NCBI GenBank assembly: GCA_018814465.1 | Contig: JAHIZR010000162.1 | Span: 1 to 9,189 of the forward strand | From: a bacterium | Lineage (GTDB): Bacteria; Electryoneota; RPQS01 | Direction: 5' to 3' | Length of the DNA stretch: 9,189 nucleotides | Shown here: positions 1-5,998 of the stretch, in pieces | How positions within the stretch are numbered: the first letter of the stretch is position 1 | Layout of the letters: each line of letters begins with the position of its first letter | Notes under the pieces: model-generated | The model's input: the letters and a program-made list of their open reading frames with translations, nothing else | What the model was told of the DNA's origin: nothing | Databases searched by the model: none | Translations under genes and position numbers: made by a program

Positions 1-456
1 AAATTATGCGAGCATTATGCTGAACTGAATCGCGATCTGCTGATTACGGGGACGCTGCTGCATGATGTCGGCAAAGTTTTTGAGTTGAATGCGGATGTGA
101 ATTTCGATTATACGACGGACGGTCGCCTGTTGGGCCACATTGTGCAGGGGACTTTGTTTGTTGAGAAGAAGATCTCTGAGTTGCCGGATATCCCGGCGGA
201 GACGCGCAAGCAGGTGCTGCATCTGATTTTATCTCATCAGGGGAGCCCGGAGATGGGATCGCCGGTGAAGCCGCTGACGTTGGAGGGAATCGTGCTGCAC
301 TATCTGGATGATCTGGATGCTAAGGTGAGCGCCTTTGCTCAGGTCAAGGCTAAGACCCCGGATGGCGAGGACTTTTCAGGTTTTGTAAAGCTGATGGAGC
401 GATTTTTCTATTTCAAGCCGTTGAACGGAGATTCAAACAGGAGTGATGATGAGTGA
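1..456 (+). CDS. 3'-5' exoribonuclease YhaM-like, HD domain (3' part only)
   Basis: The open frame enters at base 1 and gives 151 residues, ending at a TGA. This is the C-terminal HD phosphohydrolase domain. LLHDVGK lies at residues 19-25 (metal-binding His21-Asp22). A second histidine sits in RLLGHI (His46), and further motifs are ILSHQG (His79), GSPVKPLTLE (86-95) and LHYLDDLDAK (99-108). This series of motifs is typical of the YhaM/Cbf1 family, which trims RNA from the 3' end in the cytoplasm with metal ions. Full-length members carry an N-terminal OB-fold, which would lie outside the window. The next gene overlaps the end by 8 nt, so the two are probably co-transcribed and translationally coupled. 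The family call is good. The true substrate (RNA, DNA or both) cannot be told from this fragment. A more general HD hydrolase is the alternative. Confidence 0.85.
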   Translation, partial: KLCEHYAELNRDLLITGTLLHDVGKVFELNADVNFDYTTDGRLLGHIVQGTLFVEKKISELPDIPAETRKQVLHLILSHQGSPEMGSPVKPLTLEGIVLHYLDDLDAKVSAFAQVKAKTPDGEDFSGFVKLMERFFYFKPLNGDSNRSDDE

Positions 457-718
457 AGAGCGAGTGACATGGAAATCCCTGCCGCCGCTGCGGGGTGGAG
501 TCTGGGTGGCGATGGTGACCGAAGTTCTCGATCAGAAAGAGATTCCGAACATCGTAAAGACCGATTTATCCTCAGGAGGTTTGGGTCAAGTCACCGGAAC
601 GGAGCAGCTTGGCAAGGGGTGGCGGATTCAGGTCCCGGAGGAATCTTATGCGGAAGCTTTGGATATATTCGAATCTCTGATGGGTGAAGACACCCCCGGA
701 CCGGAAGAGCGATTGTGA
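449..718 (+). CDS. DUF2007-type small protein (putative signal transducing protein)
   Basis: This encodes 89 residues with no membrane segment or signal peptide, so it is probably cytoplasmic. The spacing of conserved positions fits DUF2007: GGVWVAMVTEVLDQKEIPNIV (residues 16-36), then a Gly-rich stretch, then GWRIQVPEESYAEALDIFESL (57-77). That is the usual beta-alpha-beta-beta-alpha pattern, with a WRI-V-PEE strand before the last helix. GTG at 443, ATG at 446 and ATG at 449 are all in frame. I chose 449 because AGGAG at 439-443 then has a 5-nt spacer, against 2 nt for the ATG at 446. The gene overlaps the nuclease stop and so looks coupled to it. The biochemical role of the family is unknown. 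The call rests on pattern alone and is moderate. Confidence 0.7.
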   Translation: MSEERVTWKSLPPLRGGVWVAMVTEVLDQKEIPNIVKTDLSSGGLGQVTGTEQLGKGWRIQVPEESYAEALDIFESLMGEDTPGPEERL

Positions 719-727
719 GCGCAGCCG

Positions 728-756
728 TTGCATATCCGCCAAATTATTCGTATATT
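728..756 (+). promoter_or_regulatory. Candidate sigma-70-type promoter for eno
   Basis: TTGCAT at 728-733 and TATATT at 751-756 are separated by 17 nt. The -10 element matches TATAAT at five of six positions. The -35 element matches TTGACA only in its TTG. The region is AT-rich between two coding regions, and the predicted start near 763 leaves a leader of about 70 nt before eno. Overlapping -10-like hexamers (TATTAT, 753-758) make the exact element uncertain. Confidence 0.5.
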
Positions 757-776
757 ATATAAAAGTCTATATACAG

Positions 777-795
777 CGAGGTGCGGATCACCTCG
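777..795 (+). other. Hairpin in the eno leader
   Basis: CGAGGTG (777-783) and CACCTCG (789-795) form a perfect 7-bp stem with a 5-nt loop (CGGAT). TTTCCTGTTT follows. The hairpin lies downstream of the candidate promoter and 40 nt before the eno ATG, so it would sit in the eno 5' leader. It could be a weak terminator for the upstream genes, an attenuator, or a 5' stabilising structure. The following T content is mixed rather than a clean run. Confidence 0.5.
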
Positions 796-835
796 TTTCC
801 TGTTTCGCTTAGCAAGTTGAAAGAAGAGAGAAAAC

Positions 836-2113
836 ATGTCTGAAATAATCAGTGTCTATGGACGCGAACTGCTGGATTCGCGCGGCAATCCCACGGTCGA
901 AGTCGAGATCATTCTGGAAGACGGCGCTTTGGGACGCGCGTTGGTTCCCTCGGGCGCTTCAACCGGTGAGCGGGAAGCTCTGGAATTACGGGACGGTGAC
1001 AAGGATCGCTATATGGGCAAGGGAGTGCTGGACGCGGTCGAGAAGGTGAATGGAGATATTGCCGACGAAGTAATCGGACTGGATGCCACTTGTCAGCAGG
1101 AAGTGGATGCGGTTCTACTTGATCTGGACGGCACTGAGAATAAGGAGAAGTTGGGTGCGAACGCGATTCTGGGAGTCAGCATGGCGGTGGCGCATGCGGC
1201 GGCGGAGTCTTGCGATTTGCCGCTCTATGCTTATTTGGGCGGAGTGGGCGCCAAGATATTGCCGGTGCCGTTTATGAACGTGTTGAACGGCGGCGCGCAT
1301 GCGGATAATCCGCTCGATATTCAGGAATTCATGATTGTCCCGCGCGGATTTTATACTTTCCATGAAGCGCTGCGCGCCGGAGTCGAGACTTTTCATCATT
1401 TGAAGAAGGTGTTGAAGCATAAGGGTTATTCGACGAATGTCGGCGATGAAGGCGGCTTCGCGCCGAACATTCAATCGCATGACGAGGCGATCGAGGCTAT
1501 TCTGAAGGCGATTGAGGATGCCGGGTATAAACCGGGCGAACAGATTGCAGTAGCGCTCGATGCGGCGGCGTCCGAATTCTATGATGTCAAGTCCGGGAAG
1601 TACGAACTGGCCGGCGAAAAGAAATCGCTGACCGCCGAGCAGATGACGGATTACTATGTTGCGATGATGAAAAAATATCCGATTATCTCGATTGAGGATG
1701 GATTAGCCGAGAATGATTGGAAAGGCTGGAAGCATCTGACGGACGTGCTCGGGAATGATGTGCAATTAGTAGGTGACGATATTTTCGTAACGCAGGTGAA
1801 GGCGCTGGGTCGCGGGATTCAGGAGGGCATCGCCAATTCGATTCTGATCAAGTTGAATCAGGTGGGCAGCGTGTCGGAAACACTGGATACGATTGACATG
1901 GCGCGCCGTCACGGCTATACGCAGATGGTGTCGCATCGTTCGGGCGAAACCGAAGACACGACAATTGCGGACTTAGCGGTAGCTTGCGGCTGCGGGATGA
2001 TCAAGACCGGCAGCGCGTCCCGCACGGATCGCATCGCGAAATACAATCAACTGCTGCGCATCGAGGACGATCTTGGTGACGAGGCGGTTTATTTCGGAGC
2101 CATGTGGAAGTAA
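836..2113 (+). CDS. eno: Enolase (phosphopyruvate hydratase)
   Basis: This encodes 425 residues, a normal full length. Enolase converts 2-phosphoglycerate to phosphoenolpyruvate in glycolysis, in the cytoplasm, with two Mg ions. All hallmark residues are present. The GASTGE mobile loop is at 40-45 (Ser42), with E164 in QEF and the catalytic Glu205 in NVGDEGGFAPN. The metal ligands are Asp242, Glu287 (SIEDGL) and Asp314 (VGDD). The catalytic base is Lys339 (IKLNQ), His367 lies in the SHRSGETED signature (366-374), and Lys390 lies in IKTGS. The start is supported by AGAAGAGAG ending 5 nt before the ATG and by the usual MSEIISVYGRELLDSRGNPT-type N-terminus. The ftsB-like gene follows by 3 nt, so the two share a transcript. 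In many bacteria enolase is also part of the RNA degradosome, but nothing here tests that. Confidence 0.99.
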   Translation: MSEIISVYGRELLDSRGNPTVEVEIILEDGALGRALVPSGASTGEREALELRDGDKDRYMGKGVLDAVEKVNGDIADEVIGLDATCQQEVDAVLLDLDGTENKEKLGANAILGVSMAVAHAAAESCDLPLYAYLGGVGAKILPVPFMNVLNGGAHADNPLDIQEFMIVPRGFYTFHEALRAGVETFHHLKKVLKHKGYSTNVGDEGGFAPNIQSHDEAIEAILKAIEDAGYKPGEQIAVALDAAASEFYDVKSGKYELAGEKKSLTAEQMTDYYVAMMKKYPIISIEDGLAENDWKGWKHLTDVLGNDVQLVGDDIFVTQVKALGRGIQEGIANSILIKLNQVGSVSETLDTIDMARRHGYTQMVSHRSGETEDTTIADLAVACGCGMIKTGSASRTDRIAKYNQLLRIEDDLGDEAVYFGAMWK

Positions 2114-2116
2114 TCC

Positions 2117-2443
2117 ATGCGCGCGCGGACTCAAGATAAGAAGATTAGGATTTTGTTCTGGGTGAAGCTGGGGCTGTCTTCAGCGGCGGTTTTGTCGTTT
2201 GCCGGCTGGCTGATTTTCAGCGAAGGCGGATTCAAGGACAGCAATAAGCTCTCTAAAGAGCGGGATGCGCAAGTCGCGCAGATTGCTCTGTTGCAAGCGC
2301 GCAAGAAGAAGATCGAGGAGTATCTTGAGAAGCTTGAAACCAGCGACGAGTTCGCGATGGAGACAGCGGCGCGGCGCTACGGATTAGTGAGTCCGACCGA
2401 GACGATTTATCGAATCAAAGTAGAGCCTGAAGTTAAGAATTAA
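2117..2443 (+). CDS. Septum formation initiator, FtsB/DivIC family
   Basis: This encodes 108 residues, the usual size. The architecture is a short basic cytoplasmic N-terminus (1-12), one membrane helix (about 13-34), then a periplasmic coiled coil rich in Lys, Glu and Leu (about 42-76). The small C-terminal motif ETAARRYGLVSPTETIYRI (82-100) is the family's typical end. FtsB/DivIC proteins pair with FtsL through the coiled coil and help activate septal peptidoglycan synthesis by FtsW/FtsI. The start ATG is 3 nt after the eno stop, with GGAAG (2106-2110) inside the eno end as its ribosome site, spacer 6 nt. Placement just after eno is also seen in some Proteobacteria. The gene is followed by an intrinsic terminator. 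I leave the symbol open because FtsB and DivIC cannot be told apart here. Confidence 0.88.
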   Translation: MRARTQDKKIRILFWVKLGLSSAAVLSFAGWLIFSEGGFKDSNKLSKERDAQVAQIALLQARKKKIEEYLEKLETSDEFAMETAARRYGLVSPTETIYRIKVEPEVKN

Positions 2444-2451
2444 TCAGCAAG

Positions 2452-2484
2452 CGCCCGGTCGGAAATTATCCTTCCGGGCGTTTT
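2452..2484 (+). terminator. Intrinsic terminator after eno-ftsB
   Basis: CGCCCGG (2452-2458) pairs with CCGGGCG (2474-2480), a perfect 7-bp GC-rich stem with a 15-nt loop in which GGA and TCC could pair further. TTTT (2481-2484), then GTATTT, follows. The stem begins 8 nt after the ftsB-like stop. It ends the eno unit. The next start codon lies only 12 nt after the T run. Confidence 0.85.
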
Positions 2485-2496
2485 GTATTTACTCTC

Positions 2497-3192
2497 ATGC
2501 AAGAGACTGTAACGGAAGAGAAGCAGACGAAAACCGCGAAGTTCCGCCGCTATTTTGTGACGGGATTGCTGGTGCTGGCGCCGCTGTGGCTGACCGTCTA
2601 TATCGTCCTGCTGGTTTTCGAGCTGTTAGGCGGCTATCTTTCGCCCTATTTCAGGATGCTTGGACGAGCGGTAATCGGTTCGGGAAAATGGATGGGGCTG
2701 GTGATGGCGCTGTCCGATATTACGGCGTTCATCGTGACGGTGCTGGGGATTGCGCTGATCGGGATGCTGGTGCGGCGGGTTGTGGGGCAGCGCCTGATTA
2801 AAGCCTTGAATAGCATGGTCAGCCGGATTCCGGTGGTGCGGGAGGTTTATGATTCGATCCGTAAATTCATCGATATTTTCTGGGGCGAGAAGAGCAATTT
2901 TCAGCGGGTGGTGGCGGTGAATTTTCCGACGCAGGACAGTTGGATCATCGGCTTTGTGACGGGTGAAAATACAATTAGTCCCGATCCGACGAGCGAGAAG
3001 AAGATGCTGTCGGTATTTATTCCGACGGCTCCGAATCCGACCTCGGGCTATCTGCTGTTGGCGGAGGAGAAGAATGTCAGGCCGTTAAGCCTGACGGTGG
3101 ATGAGGCGATGAAGCTGATCGTAACGGGTGGAACGCTGGTGCCGGAGCGGTATCTTCCGAATACAGACGCGGCGGCATCAAATATCGATTAG
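2497..3192 (+). CDS. DUF502 family membrane protein
   Basis: This encodes 231 residues. Two hydrophobic helices (about 19-44 and 66-92) flank a short loop. A soluble part follows, with the family's conserved blocks SRIPVVREVYDSIRKF (109-124), VFIPTAPNPTSGYLLL (173-188) and LTVDEAMKLIVTGG (199-212). These identify DUF502, a widespread inner-membrane family with no settled function in bacteria. Related plant proteins (COV1/LCV) act in membrane trafficking and vascular patterning. The ATG at 2497 is the first start candidate after the terminator and gives a normal N-terminus, but no Shine-Dalgarno site precedes it. The gene may be leaderless or served by terminator read-through. It is followed after 28 nt by the CPBP protease gene on the same strand, probably on one transcript. 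Confidence 0.85.
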   Translation: MQETVTEEKQTKTAKFRRYFVTGLLVLAPLWLTVYIVLLVFELLGGYLSPYFRMLGRAVIGSGKWMGLVMALSDITAFIVTVLGIALIGMLVRRVVGQRLIKALNSMVSRIPVVREVYDSIRKFIDIFWGEKSNFQRVVAVNFPTQDSWIIGFVTGENTISPDPTSEKKMLSVFIPTAPNPTSGYLLLAEEKNVRPLSLTVDEAMKLIVTGGTLVPERYLPNTDAAASNID

Positions 3193-3211
3193 ATCAATGA
3201 TTTGTCATAGT

Positions 3212-3216
3212 GGAGG
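3212..3216 (+). promoter_or_regulatory. Ribosome binding site that sets the TTG start of the CPBP gene
   Basis: GGAGG at 3212-3216 lies 4 nt before an in-frame TTG at 3221. It is one of the strongest SD matches in the window and favours TTG 3221 over the ATG at 3197, which has no SD match and lies upstream of this site. Confidence 0.65.
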
Positions 3217-3220
3217 CGAA

Positions 3221-3904
3221 TTGCGACTCCTGCTTAAACTGCTTATTGCTGTTCTACTCTGGATTCTGGTGCTGATGGTTTCCTCAGCGCTTGCGATGCT
3301 TGTTGTGGGGCAGAGTGAAGGCGCGCCGACCTGGCAGGTCGGACTGGTGACGCACACGGTTATGCTGCTGATGTCGCTTTTGCTGATGCTGTGGTTGGGG
3401 CGGGGAAGTCTGAAGTCATACGGAGTAACAAAACCGGACTCATTCAAGCTGCTGTCCTGCGCGGGCTGGGGATTGGTATTGGGGATAGGAGTTACGATCA
3501 CGGCGGCTCTGATTGGAGGACAAGCGGCATTGCCGGATTCCCGGATGTCGATACTTCAGCAGATTTTATTTGTCTGGATCTGGGCGAGTATTTGCGAAGA
3601 ATTTTTTCTGCGCGGCTTAATTCAGTCGTATCTGCAGCCGCTTGCATCACGCAGTATAAATATTCGGAACATAAAGTTCACGCTGCCGGTAATCGTTTCA
3701 GCGCTATTATTCGGACTGATGCATCTGGGGCTATTAAGTACAGGAGCGCAACCGGTTGTTGTGCTGGTCGTGGTGGTTTTTGCTTTCGGGATTGGTATCG
3801 CTGCCGGGTATTACCGGGAACGGAGTTTAAGTCTGATGCCGGCGGTGCTGGTGCATGTGTTCGGGAATATCGGCGGATCGCTTGCGGAATGGCTGTCTTG
3901 GTGA
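3221..3904 (+). CDS. CPBP family intramembrane metalloprotease (Abi/CAAX-like)
   Basis: This encodes 227 residues from a TTG start. It is very hydrophobic, with about six to eight membrane segments. The three family motifs are present in order: EEFFLR (E126, E127, R131), then FGLMHL (F164, H168), and VHVFGN (H212, N216). The two Glu residues and two His residues form the presumed active site within the membrane. Eukaryotic relatives are Rce1 CAAX proteases. Bacterial members act in bacteriocin self-immunity, regulated proteolysis or unknown roles, and nothing here picks one. The frame stays open upstream into the DUF502 gene, but the GGAGG site at 3212-3216 supports TTG 3221. ATG 3197 would add eight residues before the hydrophobic start. 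The gene lies in tandem with DUF502 and ends 31 nt before a terminator stem. Confidence 0.85.
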   Translation: MRLLLKLLIAVLLWILVLMVSSALAMLVVGQSEGAPTWQVGLVTHTVMLLMSLLLMLWLGRGSLKSYGVTKPDSFKLLSCAGWGLVLGIGVTITAALIGGQAALPDSRMSILQQILFVWIWASICEEFFLRGLIQSYLQPLASRSINIRNIKFTLPVIVSALLFGLMHLGLLSTGAQPVVVLVVVVFAFGIGIAAGYYRERSLSLMPAVLVHVFGNIGGSLAEWLSW

Positions 3905-3934
3905 CCTATTCGGACGGAAGGCATGTGAATGAAA

Positions 3935-3963
3935 ATCCTCGTCAGTGATGGCGAGGATATTTT
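3935..3963. terminator. Bidirectional terminator between convergent genes
   Basis: ATCCTCG (3935-3941) and CGAGGAT (3952-3958) form a perfect 7-bp stem with a 10-nt loop. On the + strand it is followed by ATTTTGTGTTT and ends the DUF502-CPBP unit. On the - strand the stem is followed by TTTC, and the hairpin can serve the AI-2E-type gene. The convergent layout supports use in both directions. Confidence 0.75.
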
Positions 3964-3968
3964 GTGTT

Positions 3969-3987
3969 TGACAGTCGGAGACTGTCA
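3969..3987. repeat. Second short inverted repeat in the convergent gap
   Basis: TGACAGTC (3969-3976) and GACTGTCA (3980-3987) form a perfect 8-bp stem with a 3-nt loop (GGA). No T run follows on either strand, so it is not a classic terminator. It lies 17 nt past the stop codon of the AI-2E-type gene and may be a 3'-end stabilising hairpin in that transcript. Confidence 0.5.
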
Positions 3988-4004
3988 GTAGTAGTCTATT
4001 GTGT

Positions 4005-5114
4005 TCACTCAGACGGTATGCTTGCTTCCGGCAGTCGGTTGAGTTTGAACATGTCGGAGTAGATTTGCAGGCTGGCTTTCAATAAGGCGGCGATGACCGG
4101 ACCGATCAGGAAGCCGAAGAAGCCGAAGACGGTGATTCCGCCGATAGTGCTGAGGAAGACGACCAGTTCATGCAGATTGATGGCGCGTTTTACTAAGTAA
4201 GGCCGCAGCAGATTATCGACATTGGCAATGAAGATCAGGCTCCACAGCAGCAGACCGAAGCCCCACCAAAACTTGCCGATCAGCATGAGCAGAATACTTG
4301 CCGGAACGAGGATGATCTGCGCGCCGACGCTGGGAATAATCGAAGCGAGCGCCATCAGCACGGTCCAGAAGAAGGGCGACGGAATGCCGCAGATCCAGAA
4401 GGCGATGCCGCCCATACTTCCCTGCACAAAGCCGATGATGCCGAGTGTTTTCAGAGTGGTGATGCTGGTTGCGAAGAAGTCACTCAGCAGCCGATCCGAC
4501 TGTTCAGGGGAGAGCGGGATGATCTTCTTCAGCCAAGTCAGGAAGTCGGGGCCGTCAAGATAACAGAAGAAGAGGGTGTAAAGCATTATGAACACCAGCA
4601 ACATCGTACTGGCAATGCCACCCGCGGTCTTCTTCAGAATTTGCAGGAGGAAATTGCCGAGCGTGCCTGTGATTTCCTGCAGTTTGGCGGTGAGGTCAGT
4701 CACCTGCAATTCATAGCCGAAGATATCGATCTTTCCTGCCGCGCCGATTTCGCTGAGCTTTTGCTCGATGACAGGACGGTAAGGTTCGAGCCATTTGCCC
4801 GCCGATTGTGCGAGATTGGCCGCGTCCGCGGCCATAAAGAAAAGCACGATTGCCGCCGGTACGATCAGGAAGAGCACCGTAGCGACCAGAGATAGAGAAG
4901 CCGCGAGCGTCGTGCGTCCTTTTGTCCATTTGACCAGTCTGCGAAAGAGCGGCTGAGTCATCGCCCACAGAAGCAATCCTCCGATGACGCCCAAGAGCAG
5001 CTCGGAGATCATATAGAGGAATATCGCGAGCAGTCCGACCACAAGAATAATCGTGAAGCGGCGGCGATGCAGCTGCAGGGGCGGGATAGCGGAAGTGTGG
5101 GCGGATTTTTTCAT
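4005..5114 (-). CDS. AI-2E transporter/PerM family membrane protein
   Basis: This encodes 369 residues, a normal length. Paired N-terminal helices (about 20-36 and 38-54) are followed by a helix near 70-95. A soluble stretch (about 98-155) with amphipathic character follows, then five or so C-terminal helices. Family blocks visible are IIPSVGAQIILVPA (259-272), VDNLLRPYLV (299-308), and LHELVVFLSTIGGITVFGFF (314-333) running into GFLIGPVIAALLK (334-346). Members include E. coli TqsA and PerM and Na+/H+ antiporter-like proteins. Transport of autoinducer-2 is shown for only a few, so the substrate here is unknown. The ATG lies 20 nt after the terminator of the ybgF gene and has no SD site. It appears to be a separate transcription unit converging on the CPBP gene. 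Confidence 0.9.
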   Translation of the reverse strand: MKKSAHTSAIPPLQLHRRRFTIILVVGLLAIFLYMISELLLGVIGGLLLWAMTQPLFRRLVKWTKGRTTLAASLSLVATVLFLIVPAAIVLFFMAADAANLAQSAGKWLEPYRPVIEQKLSEIGAAGKIDIFGYELQVTDLTAKLQEITGTLGNFLLQILKKTAGGIASTMLLVFIMLYTLFFCYLDGPDFLTWLKKIIPLSPEQSDRLLSDFFATSITTLKTLGIIGFVQGSMGGIAFWICGIPSPFFWTVLMALASIIPSVGAQIILVPASILLMLIGKFWWGFGLLLWSLIFIANVDNLLRPYLVKRAINLHELVVFLSTIGGITVFGFFGFLIGPVIAALLKASLQIYSDMFKLNRLPEASIPSE

Positions 5115-5134
5115 TGGATTATCGACTAAGAATG

Positions 5135-5169
5135 GAAAACCCCATCGTCAGACGCGCGATGGGGTTTTC
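5135..5169 (-). terminator. Strong intrinsic terminator of the tol-pal operon
   Basis: A perfect 13-bp inverted repeat (5135-5147 with 5157-5169, core AAAACCCCATCG / CGATGGGGTTTT) has a 9-nt loop. Read on the - strand, the stem begins 47 nt past the ybgF stop and ends in TTTTCC, so it closes the operon. The A/T ends make it fold equally on the + strand, but no gene approaches from that side. Confidence 0.88.
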
Positions 5170-5216
5170 ACAAATGAGTCAGCGACTTATTTAAACGGGA
5201 ACTCAATGCGAAACAC

Positions 5217-5957
5217 TTATTGACCGCGCAGTTCTTCGAGACGCTGCCGCGCAACCATCGCTTCCTCTTTGTCCGGGTAGTCTTCAATCAGCCTCTGCCA
5301 AGTCAGCCGGGCTTCCTGTCTGCGGCCCAGAGCTTTGTAGCAAAGTCCGAGTTTCAGCAAGGCGGGCGGAACTTTTTTGCTGTCTTCATTGTCAATAACG
5401 CGCATGTATTCAGCGGCAGCATCCTGGTAGCGCGCGCGGGCATAGAAGGTTTCGGCAAGGCCGTAGCGCGCATCATTCGCCAGCCGGGAGTCGGGATTCT
5501 CTTGCAGGAATTGCAGGAAACCGACTTCGGCAAGGTCGTAATTGCCCAAACTCAAATCCTGCATCGCGGCATCGAAGATATCGACATTGATTCCGGTGCG
5601 GCCGGTGGTGTCGGACTTAGCTTCCTTGCGCGCCAGTTCCTCCAAGGGCGCCAGCGAACGATCCATGCGGTTAAGGATGTCGTTCAACTGTGCGGCAAGC
5701 TGCTCAATGCGTTCCTCGAGCGCGGAAGAGCCGTACTCGGAGCGCGCCCGCATTTCGCTCAGATCGGAATCCAGCGAACCGAGAGCTTCCAGAATGAGCG
5801 CTTGTTGAGTTTTGAGTTCTTCGAGATCGGATCTCATGACACGAGTGTCTTCCTGAAATCCGACGATTTCCTTGCGAGAAGCGCAGCCGCCAAGGAGCAA
5901 CAGAGCCATCGCCGTCACGAATGCCCAGCTAAGGGCGCGAACGGTGTGTCCAGTCAT
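5217..5957 (-). CDS. ybgF: Tol-Pal system protein YbgF/CpoB-like lipoprotein
   Basis: This encodes 246 residues. The signal peptide (1-24) ends in LLGGC, so Cys25 is the likely lipidated residue. Residues about 30-112 form a long coiled coil with repeated Leu, Glu and Gln, the trimerising part in known members. Residues 126-243 hold tetratricopeptide-type repeats (for example FDAAMQDLSLGNYDLAEVGF, ALLKLGLCYKALGRRQEAR, IEDYPDK). E. coli CpoB (YbgF) links outer-membrane constriction with PBP1B. That protein is periplasmic rather than lipidated, so membrane anchoring here is a variation. I chose the ATG at 5957; a TTG two codons upstream (5963) is possible, and neither has an SD site. It is the last gene of the operon, 41 nt after pal and ahead of a strong terminator. 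Confidence 0.88.
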   Translation of the reverse strand: MTGHTVRALSWAFVTAMALLLLGGCASRKEIVGFQEDTRVMRSDLEELKTQQALILEALGSLDSDLSEMRARSEYGSSALEERIEQLAAQLNDILNRMDRSLAPLEELARKEAKSDTTGRTGINVDIFDAAMQDLSLGNYDLAEVGFLQFLQENPDSRLANDARYGLAETFYARARYQDAAAEYMRVIDNEDSKKVPPALLKLGLCYKALGRRQEARLTWQRLIEDYPDKEEAMVARQRLEELRGQ

Positions 5958-5998
5958 GATCAAAAAGAGTGTTTGAAGCGGGGATGCGTCAGGAGCGT

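Noticed and set aside
3128..3220. Upstream extension of the CPBP protein to an ATG at 3128 or 3197
   Set aside because: The 3128 start would overlap the DUF502 gene by 65 nt, and neither has a ribosome site. GGAGG at 3212-3216 points to TTG 3221.
3391..3948. A 185-codon + strand frame overlapping the CPBP gene in another frame
   Set aside because: The CPBP frame carries all three family motifs and a strong ribosome site. The alternative frame shows no family pattern.
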